Shown: positions 8,707-16,934 of the stretch, piece by piece
Layout of the letters: each line of letters begins with the position of its first letter
Numbering within the stretch: position 1 is the first letter of the stretch
From: Collinsella sp.
GTDB lineage: Bacteria > Actinomycetota > Coriobacteriia > Coriobacteriales > Coriobacteriaceae
Direction: 5' to 3'
Length of the DNA stretch: 31,120 bases
Assembly: GCA_019414265.1 (NCBI GenBank)
Contig: DXMJ01000006.1
Location: 6,062 to 37,181 of the forward strand
Made by a program: the position numbers and the translations under genes
Notes under the pieces: model-generated
Told to the model about the DNA's origin: nothing
Seen by the model: only the letters and a program-made list of their open reading frames with translations
The model's database searches: none

Positions 8707-9870
8707 ATGCGCAAGATTAAAACCATCGACGACATTACCAAGGACGGCAAAGTCGAATTTGGCGAGGGCTACGAGTTTGTGGGCACCGCCGAGGAGGCCG
8801 ACGCTATTCTGATGCGCTCCACCGACCTGCACGGCTACGAGCTGCCCGAGGGCATCCGCGCCATCGCCCGCTGCGGCGCCGGCGTCAACAACATCCCCGT
8901 CGAGGAGTACGCCAAGAAGGGCGTCGTCGTCTTTAACTCCCCCGGTGCCAACAGCAACGCCGTCAAGGAGCTCGTCCTGGGCATGCTGGTGCTTTCGAGC
9001 CGCGGCGTCGTGCAGTCGATGAACTGGGTGCGTGACAACGCCGACGACCCCGAGATTCAGGTCGATGCCGAAAAGGCCAAGAAGGCCTTTGTGGGCCGCG
9101 AGCTCAAGGGCAAGCGCATCGGTGTCATCGGTCTGGGCAACGTAGGCTCCAAGGTCGCCAACGCCTGTGTCGACCTGGGCATGAACGTTTACGGCTACGA
9201 TCCGTTCATTTCCGTCGAGCACGCGTGGGTGCTGAGTCGCGAGGTGCAGCGCGTGGGCACGCTCGAGGACCTCTGCCGCGGCTGCGACTACCTCACCGTG
9301 CACGTGCCCAGCAAGGCCGATACCATCGGCATGATCAGCACCGAGCAGATCGACCTGCTGGCCCCGGACGCCGTGCTCATCAACTACGCGCGCGAGACCA
9401 TCATTGACGAGGACGCCGTCGACGCCGCCCTGCGCGCGGGCAAGCTCAGCTGGTTTAGCTGCGACTTTGCCACGCCCAAGACCGTCAAGATGCCCAACAC
9501 GTTTATCACCACGCATTCGGGCGCCGGCACCGGCGAGGCCGAGGCAAACTGCGCCGACATGGCCATCAGCGAGCTCAAGGATTACCTGGAAAACGGCAAC
9601 ATCGCGCACAGCGTCAACTACCCCGCCTGCAGCATGGGCAAGGCGCGCGCCGCAAGCCGCATTGCCTGCCTGCATGCCAACGTGCCCAACATGATCGGCC
9701 AGATCACGGCCATTCTCGCCAAGGACAACGCCAACGTGCAGCGCATGACCAACGAGTCCGCTGGCGAGAACGCCTACACCATGTTCGACACCGATGAGCA
9801 CCTGGACGGCAGCACGATCGAGGCACTCAAGCATATTCCGTCGATGTATCGTGTGCGCGTGATTAAATAG
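8707..9870 (+). CDS. serA: D-3-phosphoglycerate dehydrogenase
   Basis: NAD-dependent D-2-hydroxyacid dehydrogenase of 387 residues catalysing the first step of serine synthesis. The N-terminal substrate domain contains RCGAGVNNIPVEEY. The Rossmann motif GVIGLGNVGSKVA lies near 139-151. The catalytic-loop regions are INYARETIIDEDAV (Arg) and TTHSGAGTGEAEANC (His). About 70 C-terminal residues (NVPNMIGQITAIL ... ESAGENAYTMFD) form a single ACT-like domain, the usual site for serine feedback, so this is the short form without an intervening domain. AAGGAG sits 9 nt before ATG 8707. It is followed by a strong terminator, so serC-serA is a closed unit. Confidence 0.96.
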   Translation: MRKIKTIDDITKDGKVEFGEGYEFVGTAEEADAILMRSTDLHGYELPEGIRAIARCGAGVNNIPVEEYAKKGVVVFNSPGANSNAVKELVLGMLVLSSRGVVQSMNWVRDNADDPEIQVDAEKAKKAFVGRELKGKRIGVIGLGNVGSKVANACVDLGMNVYGYDPFISVEHAWVLSREVQRVGTLEDLCRGCDYLTVHVPSKADTIGMISTEQIDLLAPDAVLINYARETIIDEDAVDAALRAGKLSWFSCDFATPKTVKMPNTFITTHSGAGTGEAEANCADMAISELKDYLENGNIAHSVNYPACSMGKARAASRIACLHANVPNMIGQITAILAKDNANVQRMTNESAGENAYTMFDTDEHLDGSTIEALKHIPSMYRVRVIK

Positions 9871-9910
9871 CGCCGGCGCCAATCCTGCCAGACAGACCAC
9901 GAAGCCCATT

Positions 9911-9945
9911 CGGCCCCCGTTTTCACGAAACGGGGGCCGATTTTG
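9911..9945 (+). terminator. Rho-independent terminator of serC-serA
   Basis: CGGCCCCCGTTT at 9911-9922 pairs perfectly with AAACGGGGGCCG at 9928-9939 around a 5-nt loop and is followed by ATTTTGTTG. It lies 40 bp after the serA stop. Confidence 0.9.
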
Positions 9946-10217
9946 TTGCTCCGGACGACTTTAAAATGATACCCATAACAAGTTTTTTCAGATAATCGAT
10001 AGTGAGGCTCAAGTCGCTAAGCACACCCGCTTTGATAAACAGCTTTATCAGGGACTTTAGTAGGTAAAAATCGATCTCTATGTGCCGAATGTAAGTTGAC
10101 TGTCCATTTTCCGAAACAACTTATTCTAGATAGCATTTTTAAGGCCCCTCCAAGGCGAAATATAAGTCTTTTTGTGACCAAAACTCTAGTCCGCGCGACC
10201 GTTTTCCACCCGCGCGG
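9946..10217. other. AT-rich intergenic stretch without a recognisable gene
   Basis: About 270 bp between the serA terminator and the stop of the minus-strand nuclease-like gene. It is clearly more AT-rich than its surroundings. It contains a small hairpin, TGATAAA/TTTATCA near 10034-10051, and an AAGTTG/CAACTT pair near 10093 and 10117. CCGCGCG/CGCGCGG at 10191-10197 and 10211-10217 abuts the stop codon of the minus-strand gene and may act as a weak terminator for it. I find no ORF or RNA gene. Confidence 0.4.
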
Positions 10218-11267
10218 CTACATTCCTGCCCAATCGATAAAAATCTCCTCACGAAGCCGCCGTTCGAGCTCCTGCTGTCGCGGCGTCTTGTCTTTCAGCG
10301 GCACATCGAGATAGGACATGATGAGCTCCATCACCACGCGGAAGGCATCGGAGTCGGCCAGCTGACCATAGGTCATCAGAATGACGGGATATCCCATCGC
10401 TTGCAGCGCCGTCGTTCGATCGGAGTCCGAAATCTTGGATTCAATGGATCCGTGAATGGCTTTACCCTGGCATTCAACCAGACACTCTCGGCTGCCGTCC
10501 TTATTTGCCAGCAGGATATCGGCATAGCGCCTATCAAGCCCCGAAATCAGGCGGGCGCTGCGCGTCATACGAATCTCAACGTTATTGGTAAGGCTCAGCC
10601 CTTCGCCGCCGCGCAACCTCGTAAGGCCAAACAGCATCGAAGCCTGGACCTCGAGCGGCGATGCTGCCACCCCCGTAATGCATTTCGCGGCTCGTATGAA
10701 CGATTTAGCGCCGCGGAGCCCCCGGACCTTATCGACGAACTCTGTAAGCTCAGAGAGCTCGATCAAGGGAGGTCGTTTCCACAAGTCCGTTGGATTCCCC
10801 GAGACATCCTTTACGTTTTCCCAGCCCGACCGTGCGTCACCCCACCGGCCCCCGTATGCCTGCTCAAGTGCCGACTTTACCTGAGGCGCAATCTTGCACA
10901 CGGCAAAGGTGCCGCACATCTCATACATGCACATGATTAGACGCTCGTTTGAGACCGAGGAAGCCAGGGTCAGCAGGGTAAAGAGTGGGGACGCAACATC
11001 GAGGCCAAACTCCGTCTGCCGCACGGAATCAAACGGCCTCTCCCCGTTCCAAACATGCCTGACAATGCGATCGCCCTTACGTCCGCAGCTGCCCTGCGCC
11101 AACACGTGTAACGGGGTGCCCAGGAAATGCGTGACGAGCGGATGCTCACATAGGTGCTCCCTGCGCGGATCGTACGCAGAATCGGGCAGGTCCGGCATTA
11201 TTGCCAAGACCTGTGGAGGTATCCGGTGATACCGAAAGGCAGATATGTCGCACAGCATGTCGTCCAT
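10218..11267 (-). CDS. Orphan PD-(D/E)XK nuclease-like protein, paralogue of 19513-20703
   Basis: About 349 residues, no confident family name. The N-terminal part begins near DISAFRYHRIPPQ, reminiscent of AbiEi-type/DUF559-linked proteins. The middle has PLFTLLTLAS ... YEMCGTFA. The C-terminal region (SPLEVQASMLFGL ... GGEGLSLTNNVEI ... RYADILL ... CLVECQGK ... TTALQAMGYPVILMT ... AFRVVMELI) has the D-(x)n-E-x-Q order and strand-helix layout of DUF559/Vsr-like endonuclease folds. It matches the protein at 19513-20703 block by block. The frame is open to 11627, but that part is antisense to the peptidase gene. I start at ATG 11267, although no Shine-Dalgarno site precedes it. Function is unknown; toxin, defence or regulatory roles are guesses. 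It is transcribed divergently from the M20 peptidase. Confidence 0.6.
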   Translation of the reverse strand: MDDMLCDISAFRYHRIPPQVLAIMPDLPDSAYDPRREHLCEHPLVTHFLGTPLHVLAQGSCGRKGDRIVRHVWNGERPFDSVRQTEFGLDVASPLFTLLTLASSVSNERLIMCMYEMCGTFAVCKIAPQVKSALEQAYGGRWGDARSGWENVKDVSGNPTDLWKRPPLIELSELTEFVDKVRGLRGAKSFIRAAKCITGVAASPLEVQASMLFGLTRLRGGEGLSLTNNVEIRMTRSARLISGLDRRYADILLANKDGSRECLVECQGKAIHGSIESKISDSDRTTALQAMGYPVILMTYGQLADSDAFRVVMELIMSYLDVPLKDKTPRQQELERRLREEIFIDWAGM

Positions 11268-11421
11268 GAAGGGTACGTACCCGCTGCGTCGCTTGTGAAC
11301 CCGCCCGGACGGCAAACGCGCTGGCTCGGCCTGCGAACGGTAAATACTGCCACGCCCACGTCGCGGATCTCTCAGGAGGCTTACAATCGGTTTGGAAAGC
11401 AAACTGATTGTGAGGTTGCAT

Positions 11422-12642
11422 ATGGTTGATGAGGATTTTGCCTGGCGGCTTGCGCAGGAGCTTGTGCGGATCGACAGCTCAGACCCGGGCGCGTATGAGG
11501 ATGAAATTGAGCGCTTCATTAAGAGGCTCATTGAGCAGCAGCTGGCACAACTTGATAGTTCTGCGCTCGATGCCGTGCAGATTGAGGAGCTCGAAGTGCT
11601 GCCCGGGCGCCGCAACCTTAAAGTCACCGTGCCGGGCCAAAGCGACGAGCCGCGGCTGATCTATATCTGCCACATGGATACCGTCACCTTGGGCGATGGC
11701 TGGGACGCAGACATCGAACCGCTTGGGGCGGTTGTGCGCGACGATAAACTCTATGGCCGCGGTGCCTGCGATATGAAGGGTGGCCTGGCCTGCGCCATTG
11801 CCGCACTGGTCCATACGCTCGAGCGCGTGGCGGCGGATGGCGCGCTGCCACGCCGCGGCTTTTCGCTCATCTGCTCGGTCGACGAGGAAGACTTCATGCG
11901 CGGCTCAGAGGCCGCGATCGATGCTGGCTGGGTCAGCTCGCGCGAATGGGTGCTGGACACCGAGCCCACCGACGGACAGATCCAGGTGGCGCACAAGGGG
12001 CGTACGTGGTTCGAGATTGAAATGGCTGGCGTGACGGCGCATGCGAGCCAGCCTTGGAAGGGCGCGGATGCCGTCGCCGCCATGGCCGAGGTCGTGTGTT
12101 CGCTTCGTCGCGCGTTTGCGGCGCTGCCCGCGCACGATGAGCTGGGGCCTTCGACCATCACGTTTGGCCAAATCGAGGGCGGATATCGCCCCTACGTCGT
12201 ACCCGACCGCGCCAAAGTCTGGGTCGACATGCGCCTGACCCCGCCGACCGATACGGCCGCCGCAATCAATATGGTCGAGCATGCCATCGCCGTCGCCGAA
12301 GCCGCCGTTCCCGGTTGCCATGGCAGCTACACCGTGACGGGCGACCGCCCCGCCATCGAGCGCGACCCGAACTCTCCCCTTCTAGCAGCGCTCAAGCGTG
12401 CCGCCGATGACGTAACGGACGCGGACACGACCGTCGGCTTCTTTACCGGCTACACCGATACCGCCGTCATTGCCGGCAAGACAGGCAACCGCAATTGTAT
12501 GAGCTACGGCCCCGGCTCGTTGGCGCTCGCACACAAGCCCGACGAGTATGTGCCCCATGCCGATATCGTTCGCTGCCAAAACGTGCTCATCGCGCTTGCC
12601 GATAACACGCTCTGGGACGCAAGCGGCCAAGTTGGGGCATAA
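11422..12642 (+). CDS. M20-family metallopeptidase (ArgE/DapE-like deacylase)
   Basis: Cytoplasmic dizinc amidohydrolase of about 406 residues. The zinc-site motifs are in order: ICHMDTV (His, Asp), LYGRGACDMKGG (bridging Asp), CSVDEEDF (catalytic Glu-Glu), VLDTEPTDG and, near the C-terminus, LAHKPDEYV (His). A lid/dimerisation domain lies between them (GRTWFEIEMAGVTAHASQPWKG). These match acetylornithine deacetylase, succinyl-diaminopimelate desuccinylase and related M20 peptidases; the real substrate cannot be chosen. The frame opens with TTG 11392, which has AGGAGG 12 nt upstream. ATG 11422 has GAGG 6 nt upstream and gives the usual family N-terminus, so I prefer it. The short DUF1015-like gene follows after 39 bp and may be co-transcribed. 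Confidence 0.88.
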   Translation: MVDEDFAWRLAQELVRIDSSDPGAYEDEIERFIKRLIEQQLAQLDSSALDAVQIEELEVLPGRRNLKVTVPGQSDEPRLIYICHMDTVTLGDGWDADIEPLGAVVRDDKLYGRGACDMKGGLACAIAALVHTLERVAADGALPRRGFSLICSVDEEDFMRGSEAAIDAGWVSSREWVLDTEPTDGQIQVAHKGRTWFEIEMAGVTAHASQPWKGADAVAAMAEVVCSLRRAFAALPAHDELGPSTITFGQIEGGYRPYVVPDRAKVWVDMRLTPPTDTAAAINMVEHAIAVAEAAVPGCHGSYTVTGDRPAIERDPNSPLLAALKRAADDVTDADTTVGFFTGYTDTAVIAGKTGNRNCMSYGPGSLALAHKPDEYVPHADIVRCQNVLIALADNTLWDASGQVGA

Positions 12643-12681
12643 TAAGCCGCGAACAAACCGACTCGCGCGTTAGGACCGCCC

Positions 12682-13371
12682 ATGAAAGCACTTCCGTTTC
12701 CCTGCATCCGCCCGGCTCAGGACCGTGTGCTCGAGGCGCTGCCTGCGATGGGCGGTATCCTGAGCGGCAACGACGCCCTGCGCGGCGCCATTGCTGACGG
12801 CCTAATGCTCAAGGATCCAGGCGCGGCGTATTACGTGTACGAATGCTCGGGCGAGCCGGGTCGCGCGACGGGTGTCGTGGCGATTTGCCCGGTTAACGTA
12901 CTGACGGGTAGCGACGAGGCTGCCGCCGAGAGCGTCGACGCACTCGCCGCCGCGCGCGCGATCGCCGAGCTTAAGGTGCAGCCGCGCCCCGTGTCGCTCG
13001 CCTACGAGGCGTCGCCCGTCATGGATATCATTTTGAGCGCTGCCAAAGAGGGCGCATCGCTCTACGCCGTCACCGATCCCGCGGGCGTCACACATCGCGT
13101 GTGGGAGGTCAAGCGCGAGGACGCCGTTGCCGCCATCCGTGCCATGCTCGATCAGGCGCCCGACCCGGTGTTCGCCGGTGACTCCGCCTATGTCGCCGCA
13201 CTGGCTGGGGCATCGCAGATTCTGGCCGACGAGGCCCGCGCTGCCGGCGCCTACTCTGGCAAAGAGCCGTTCAACTTTGCTGTAGCCGTGCTGTTCCCCG
13301 CCGCGCAGGTCAGCGGCAGCGCGCCGCAGGTTCCGACGGGTCTGCTCACTCACCAGGTCTCACGGTTCTAG
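12682..13371 (+). CDS. Short DUF1015-like protein
   Basis: 229 residues. The start, MKALPFPCIRPAQDRV, and the later pattern QPRPVSLAYEASPVMDIIL ... YAVTDPAGVTHRVWEV follow the N-terminal part of DUF1015 proteins, which are usually over 400 residues. The segment where those proteins have a DGHHR-type motif reads AGDSAYVAALAGASQ here, so the putative active-site His residues are missing, and the chain ends soon after EPFNFAVAVLFPA. It is therefore a reduced or degenerate homologue. Biochemical function of the family is not known to me. It lies 39 bp after the M20 peptidase gene and ends before a clear terminator. Confidence 0.6.
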   Translation: MKALPFPCIRPAQDRVLEALPAMGGILSGNDALRGAIADGLMLKDPGAAYYVYECSGEPGRATGVVAICPVNVLTGSDEAAAESVDALAAARAIAELKVQPRPVSLAYEASPVMDIILSAAKEGASLYAVTDPAGVTHRVWEVKREDAVAAIRAMLDQAPDPVFAGDSAYVAALAGASQILADEARAAGAYSGKEPFNFAVAVLFPAAQVSGSAPQVPTGLLTHQVSRF

Positions 13372-13414
13372 CGAACTCAAACGCTAAGCTGGAAAACCCA
13401 GCATCCAAACAAAC

Positions 13415-13456
13415 AAGGGGCGGAGATGCAGCAAACGCATGCACCTCCGCCCTTTT
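13415..13456 (+). terminator. Rho-independent terminator after the DUF1015-like gene
   Basis: GGGCGGAG at 13418-13425 pairs with CTCCGCCC at 13445-13452, extended by partial ATGC/GCAT pairing in the loop, and is followed by TTTT. It lies about 45 bp past the stop codon and just before the convergent phosphatase gene. Confidence 0.85.
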
Positions 13457-13500
13457 CGCATCAAACAATTACGCCGGTAAACCGGGCCGCAACGTCAGCG

Positions 13501-14136
13501 TTATCCACGCTGCGGACCTGCCGCCGCCACGAGCGGCTCTAGCCCCAGCTCGCGCGCGTAGTCTTCCTGCGTAAAGACTTCGACCAGTTCAAACGTATCG
13601 GCCGCATCGTCAAACGCAAAATGCAGCACTGAGCAGTTGCCCGGCACGCGTTCGCGCTCGTCGGCCGCCGCGCCCCGCACGTGGTCCAAAAACTCCTTGA
13701 TAGCTGAGCCATGACTTACCGCGAGCACGCACGTATGGTCCGGACGCCGCATAAGATCGGTCAGCGTCGCCACCATGCGCGTGCGCACCTGGATCTGGCC
13801 CTCGCCGCCAAACTGCCGATAGAAGTCGCGCCACGGGCGCTCGGGCATAAGCATCACGCGCTCGGCCTCAAAGTCGCCAAAGAACCACTCACGCAGGCCG
13901 TCCAGGCGCTCGTACGCCAAGCCCGGCCACAAGTTGGCGATAGTCTGCTCGGTGCGATGAAGCGTAGAGGTGTAGGCATGATCGGGCTCAATGCCGCGCG
14001 CACGTAAAAACATGCCGGCGCGCGCCGCCTGGTCGCAACCCAACTGCGTAAGCGGCGAGTCACTCCACCCCTGAATGATACGCTTAAGGTTGAATATCGT
14101 CTGTCCATGACGGACCAGATACAGATCTTTATTCAT
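13501..14136 (-). CDS. Histidine phosphatase family protein (phosphoglycerate mutase-like), second of a tandem pair
   Basis: About 211 residues. The phosphohistidine loop LVRHGQTIFN is at the N-terminus. A catalytic Glu candidate lies in LREWFFGDFEAE, and the second catalytic His in LAVSHGSAIKEF. The fold family includes cofactor-dependent phosphoglycerate mutases, broad-specificity phosphatases and metal-independent phosphoserine phosphatases; sequence alone does not decide. ATG 14136 follows GAAAGGA; the 17-residue extension up to 14187 would overlap the upstream gene and lacks a site. It lies 17 bp after the paralogue at 14154-14696, so the two form one transcript and look like an old duplication. 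Confidence 0.87.
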   Translation of the reverse strand: MNKDLYLVRHGQTIFNLKRIIQGWSDSPLTQLGCDQAARAGMFLRARGIEPDHAYTSTLHRTEQTIANLWPGLAYERLDGLREWFFGDFEAERVMLMPERPWRDFYRQFGGEGQIQVRTRMVATLTDLMRRPDHTCVLAVSHGSAIKEFLDHVRGAAADERERVPGNCSVLHFAFDDAADTFELVEVFTQEDYARELGLEPLVAAAGPQRG

Positions 14137-14153
14137 AGGGGTCCTTTCGTTCG

Positions 14154-14696
14154 TTACCAACCCAAGAGCGAAAACGCCCCGTCGCAATAGCCAAAATGAA
14201 GCACGGCACCGTTGTCGGGTAGCTCTCCCCCGCCAGTCACATACTCAAGAAACTCCTGGCAGGCTGAGCCGTGGGAAACCGCCAGCACGCAGTCGTGCTG
14301 CGGCCGGGCCATAATACGGGACAGCGCCGCGACCATGCGCGACTGAAGCTGCACTTCCGACTCGCCGCCAAAGGCCACCGGATAATCGCCCCAGGGCTGC
14401 GGCGGCATCTCGCGATTTGATGTGCCCTCCAGCGAGCCAAAATGCCACTCACGCAGGTCATCGACCAGCTCAATGGAACGGCCCTCGCCAACGATAAGCT
14501 CGGCCGTATGCCGCGCCCGGCCCAACGGCGAGGAATACACATGATCAAAGGCCACGCCACGCGCCGCAAACGCCGTACGCGCCGTCAGCGCCTGCTCGCG
14601 CCCGCGCGCCGTAAGCGGCGAATCGTGCCAGCCCTGCAAAATGCTCTGCACATTGAGCTCAGTCTGCCCATGCCGCACCAAATACAGATCTGCCAC
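14154..14696 (-). CDS. Histidine phosphatase family protein, first of a tandem pair
   Basis: 180 residues with LVRHGQTELNV (catalytic His9), the RHTAELI segment, LREWHFGSLEG (catalytic Glu) and LAVSHGSACQEF (second His). It is clearly paralogous to the downstream gene (QGWSDSPLT versus QGWHDSPLT, REWFFGDFE versus REWHFGSLE) but shorter at the C-terminus. GGGGAGAG precedes ATG 14696. A hairpin repeat (14712-14746) lies immediately upstream, separating it from the nitroreductase gene on the same strand. The substrate is unknown. Phosphoserine is one option, because serC and serA lie about 4 kb away and no serB is visible. Confidence 0.88.
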   Translation of the reverse strand: MADLYLVRHGQTELNVQSILQGWHDSPLTARGREQALTARTAFAARGVAFDHVYSSPLGRARHTAELIVGEGRSIELVDDLREWHFGSLEGTSNREMPPQPWGDYPVAFGGESEVQLQSRMVAALSRIMARPQHDCVLAVSHGSACQEFLEYVTGGGELPDNGAVLHFGYCDGAFSLLGW

Positions 14697-14711
14697 ACGC
14701 TCTCCCCTCGT

Positions 14712-14746
14712 ACCACCACAAAGGGGACAGGCACCTTTGTGGTGGT
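14712..14746. repeat. REP-like hairpin, family A copy 1 (CCACCAC...GTGGTGG)
   Basis: ACCACCACAAAGG at 14712-14724 and CCTTTGTGGTGGT at 14734-14746 are perfect reverse complements around the loop GGACAGGCA. A second copy in the opposite orientation is at 27398-27432 with loop TGCCTGTCC, the exact complement of this loop. No T run follows, so it is a dispersed repeat rather than a typical terminator. It lies between two co-directional genes. Confidence 0.75.
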
Positions 14747-14778
14747 TTACCGTCTGATCACGCCGCGGTGACGCTCAG

Positions 14779-15450
14779 CTACACCAGCACGTCGGCGAGC
14801 GGGCGCTTGGGTACGTGGTGCACCTGCGCATCGTCACGCCAGTAATTAATTGAGCCGTCGGGGTTGGAATCGATCGCATCGATCATCTGCGTCTCGGCCG
14901 GCACGCCAAAAGCCATGATCAGCTTGAGCTCATACTTGTCGTTATCGAGCCCCATAGCATCGATCGCGCGGGGCGTAAAGGCCTTGAACATGCAGGCTGC
15001 CACCTCGGGCGTGGCGCTGCGAGCGGCGAGCATCATCGTCTGCGCGGCAATGCCCGTGTCGACCTCGGTGATGGGCGCGGCGGGCTTACCCGGAACAGCG
15101 CGCTCGGCAAGAATCGCGATGTAGCCGGTCGGACGCTCGCCCTCGGCAGGACCCGACCAATCCTTAAGCGCGCCGGCCCATGCAAGCTCATCAAATACAC
15201 GCGCGCAATCCTCGGCACCGCTCACCACATGAAAACGCAGACGCTGAGCATTGGCGCCGCAGGGAGCCAGGTGCGCCAGTTCCGCCAGCTCGAGCAAAAA
15301 CTCGCGCGGCACGCGCATGGACTCGTCAAAACGGCGGCACGTACGGGCGCGGCGGACCAGCGCGTCAAACGTGTCCAGGCCAAGCTTTTCGCAACCTTGC
15401 TTTGCCATCGATTCGACACTCGACGGTGCCTCGGGAACTGCTTCGTTCAT
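14779..15450 (-). CDS. Nitroreductase-family FMN oxidoreductase
   Basis: About 223 residues. Typical family features are RRARTCRRFDESMRVPREFL (FMN phosphate-binding Arg region), LAPCGANAQRLRFHVV and, in the second half, TEVDTGIAAQTMMLAARS followed by the short ELKLIMAFGVPAE strand. These are small dimeric FMN enzymes that reduce quinones, nitro compounds or flavins with NAD(P)H; the natural substrate is not deducible. The frame is open to 15618. ATG 15450 fits the family length, with only a weak G-rich site (GGGGGT) ahead of it. It is divergent from the HdeD-like gene and is followed downstream by repeat A and the phosphatase pair. Confidence 0.85.
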   Translation of the reverse strand: MNEAVPEAPSSVESMAKQGCEKLGLDTFDALVRRARTCRRFDESMRVPREFLLELAELAHLAPCGANAQRLRFHVVSGAEDCARVFDELAWAGALKDWSGPAEGERPTGYIAILAERAVPGKPAAPITEVDTGIAAQTMMLAARSATPEVAACMFKAFTPRAIDAMGLDNDKYELKLIMAFGVPAETQMIDAIDSNPDGSINYWRDDAQVHHVPKRPLADVLV

Positions 15451-15684
15451 AGGGACCCCCAATACAAGCCAATTGTCCTTAGGAAAATCTAACCTAAAAC
15501 GTAGGCAATAACGAACAGGGCTGCAATGTTCTACACCTGTTGAATAGAAAATCGCGACGTGGGGAACAACGGAAACAATTCGGGGCCTTTGGGTTACGTT
15601 TCGCCCTCCCCGACCCATACGTCAGCGCCCTTAGGGGATACTGGTTGTAACGATCAAGGCTTACGCCGCACGGAAAGGAGACTT

Positions 15685-16287
15685 ATGGGCATCTTTAAGA
15701 ACGATGATCAAAAATCGAGCCAGTTTGGATTTGACGAGAAAAGCATGGCGGGCAAAGCCGTCAAGGCCGTACGCTGGATCTACGCCATCACGGGCGTCTT
15801 AGCACTCATTGCTGGTATCGCGCTGCTTTTTGCACCTGCCAAGTCCCTCGTCTTTTTGACGACTGTCCTGGGTTTTTACTTTGTAATCACTGCTGCCATC
15901 AGACTATTCACTGCCATTTTTGAGCCGCTGCTGCCCACCGGCTGGCGCGTGACGAGCATCATCTCCAACCTACTCATTATCTTGGGCGGCGTCATAATCC
16001 TGCGCAACCAGGCCTTCTCGACCGCGACGCTCACCACGATGGTGGTTATCGTGGCCGGCTTTGGCTGGATTGTCGAAGGTGTCATGTCCATTCTGGAGTC
16101 CGAGCTTTCGTCCAACCGCGCCCTCGCTATCCTGAGCGGCGCACTTTCCATCATCGCCGGCATGTTCGTGTTTATCTATCCGCTGTGGTCGGCCAAGATG
16201 CTCGTCATCTTTAGCGGTGCCGCGCTGCTGGTGTTTGGCGTGACGCTCATTGTTCGCGCCATTCAGTTTGGCAAACTGGTGCGCTAG
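15685..16287 (+). CDS. HdeD/DUF308-family membrane protein
   Basis: 200 residues with a polar N-terminus and then six hydrophobic segments in pairs (WIYAITGVLALIAGIALLFA, VFLTTVLGFYFVITAAI, IISNLLIILGGVIIL, MVVIVAGFGWIVEGVM, ALAILSGALSIIAGMFVFI, MLVIFSGAALLVFGVTLIV). This is the layout of HdeD-type acid-resistance membrane proteins, which belong to the DUF308 family. ATG 15685 follows GGAAAGGAG closely; the longer open frame to 15559 has no such site. The stop codon TAG is directly followed by the ATG of the YaiI/YqxD gene, so the two are translationally coupled, although no functional link is known to me. Confidence 0.85.
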   Translation: MGIFKNDDQKSSQFGFDEKSMAGKAVKAVRWIYAITGVLALIAGIALLFAPAKSLVFLTTVLGFYFVITAAIRLFTAIFEPLLPTGWRVTSIISNLLIILGGVIILRNQAFSTATLTTMVVIVAGFGWIVEGVMSILESELSSNRALAILSGALSIIAGMFVFIYPLWSAKMLVIFSGAALLVFGVTLIVRAIQFGKLVR

Positions 16288-16770
16288 ATGCCAAAGACGC
16301 TCTTTATTGATGCCGACGCCTGCCCGGTCACGCGCGAGTCGATTGACTGCGCGCGGCGGGCGGGCGTCGCCGTTGTTATCGCCGGCAACAGCACGCAAAA
16401 CCTGGAACGGCACATTCGCCGCGACGACCCGCGCGATGCCGAGCACGCGCGACGCGGCTTTTGGGTCACGACGCTCGACGTGAGCGTGGGCGCCGACAGC
16501 GCCGACTTTGCCATTGTCGAACGCCTGCAGGCGGGCGACGTGGTCGTGACGCAGGACATTGGCTTGGCGAGCATGGTGCTCGGGCGCGATGCCGCCGCCA
16601 TCGGTGTGCGCGGGCGCGTGTACGACAAGGCGACTATCGACATGCAGCTGTTTATTCGCCACGAGGAAAAGAAGGTACGCCGCGCCGGCGGACGCACTCG
16701 CGGTCCGGCAGCATTTACCAGCGAAGACCGCGCCCGCTTTAAACGCAACCTCACCGAGTTGCTGCACTAA
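16288..16770 (+). CDS. YaiI/YqxD-family (UPF0178, DUF188) protein
   Basis: 160 residues. The N-terminal signature FIDADACPVTRESID, the block VVTQDIGLASMVL and the basic C-terminal segment near GGRTRGPAAFTSEDRARF are characteristic of UPF0178. The family is distantly PIN-domain-like: acidic residues D6, D8 and those around VVTQDIG could bind metal, suggesting a nuclease-like fold. The actual function is unknown. It starts with no gap after the HdeD-like stop and has no separate ribosome site, which implies re-initiation. It is followed at once by a terminator. Confidence 0.9.
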   Translation: MPKTLFIDADACPVTRESIDCARRAGVAVVIAGNSTQNLERHIRRDDPRDAEHARRGFWVTTLDVSVGADSADFAIVERLQAGDVVVTQDIGLASMVLGRDAAAIGVRGRVYDKATIDMQLFIRHEEKKVRRAGGRTRGPAAFTSEDRARFKRNLTELLH

Positions 16771-16772
16771 CC

Positions 16773-16815
16773 AAGGTAGATTTTTGAGACATGCCTAAAA
16801 TCTACCTTTTTGTTT
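16773..16815 (+). terminator. Rho-independent terminator of the HdeD-YaiI unit
   Basis: AAGGTAGATTTT at 16773-16784 pairs perfectly with AAAATCTACCTT at 16797-16808, followed by TTTGTTTT. It begins 3 bp after the stop codon. Confidence 0.9.
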
Positions 16816-16849
16816 TGAGCGGTGTGAGCGCTCGGAATCCATGGCTCAA

Positions 16850-16927
16850 CAAAAAACGGGCTTCAAAATGCCATGCGTCGCCGCATTGCGCAGGCGCTGA
16901 GCATGGCTATTTGAAGCCCATTTTTTA
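16850..16927. terminator. Bidirectional terminator hairpin, mainly for the metal permease gene
   Basis: A 19-nt arm at 16858-16876 (GGGCTTCAAAATGCCATGC) pairs almost completely with 16901-16919. The outer flanks are A6 on the left and T6 on the right, so both strands present a stem followed by T6. It lies 8 bp past the stop of the minus-strand permease. The 24-nt loop contains a further small GC-rich symmetry. Confidence 0.85.
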
Positions 16928-16934
16928 GGCCTAC

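Noticed and set aside
11268..11627. 120-residue N-terminal extension of the minus-strand nuclease-like protein
   Set aside because: It is Ser/Arg-rich antisense of the M20 peptidase start region.
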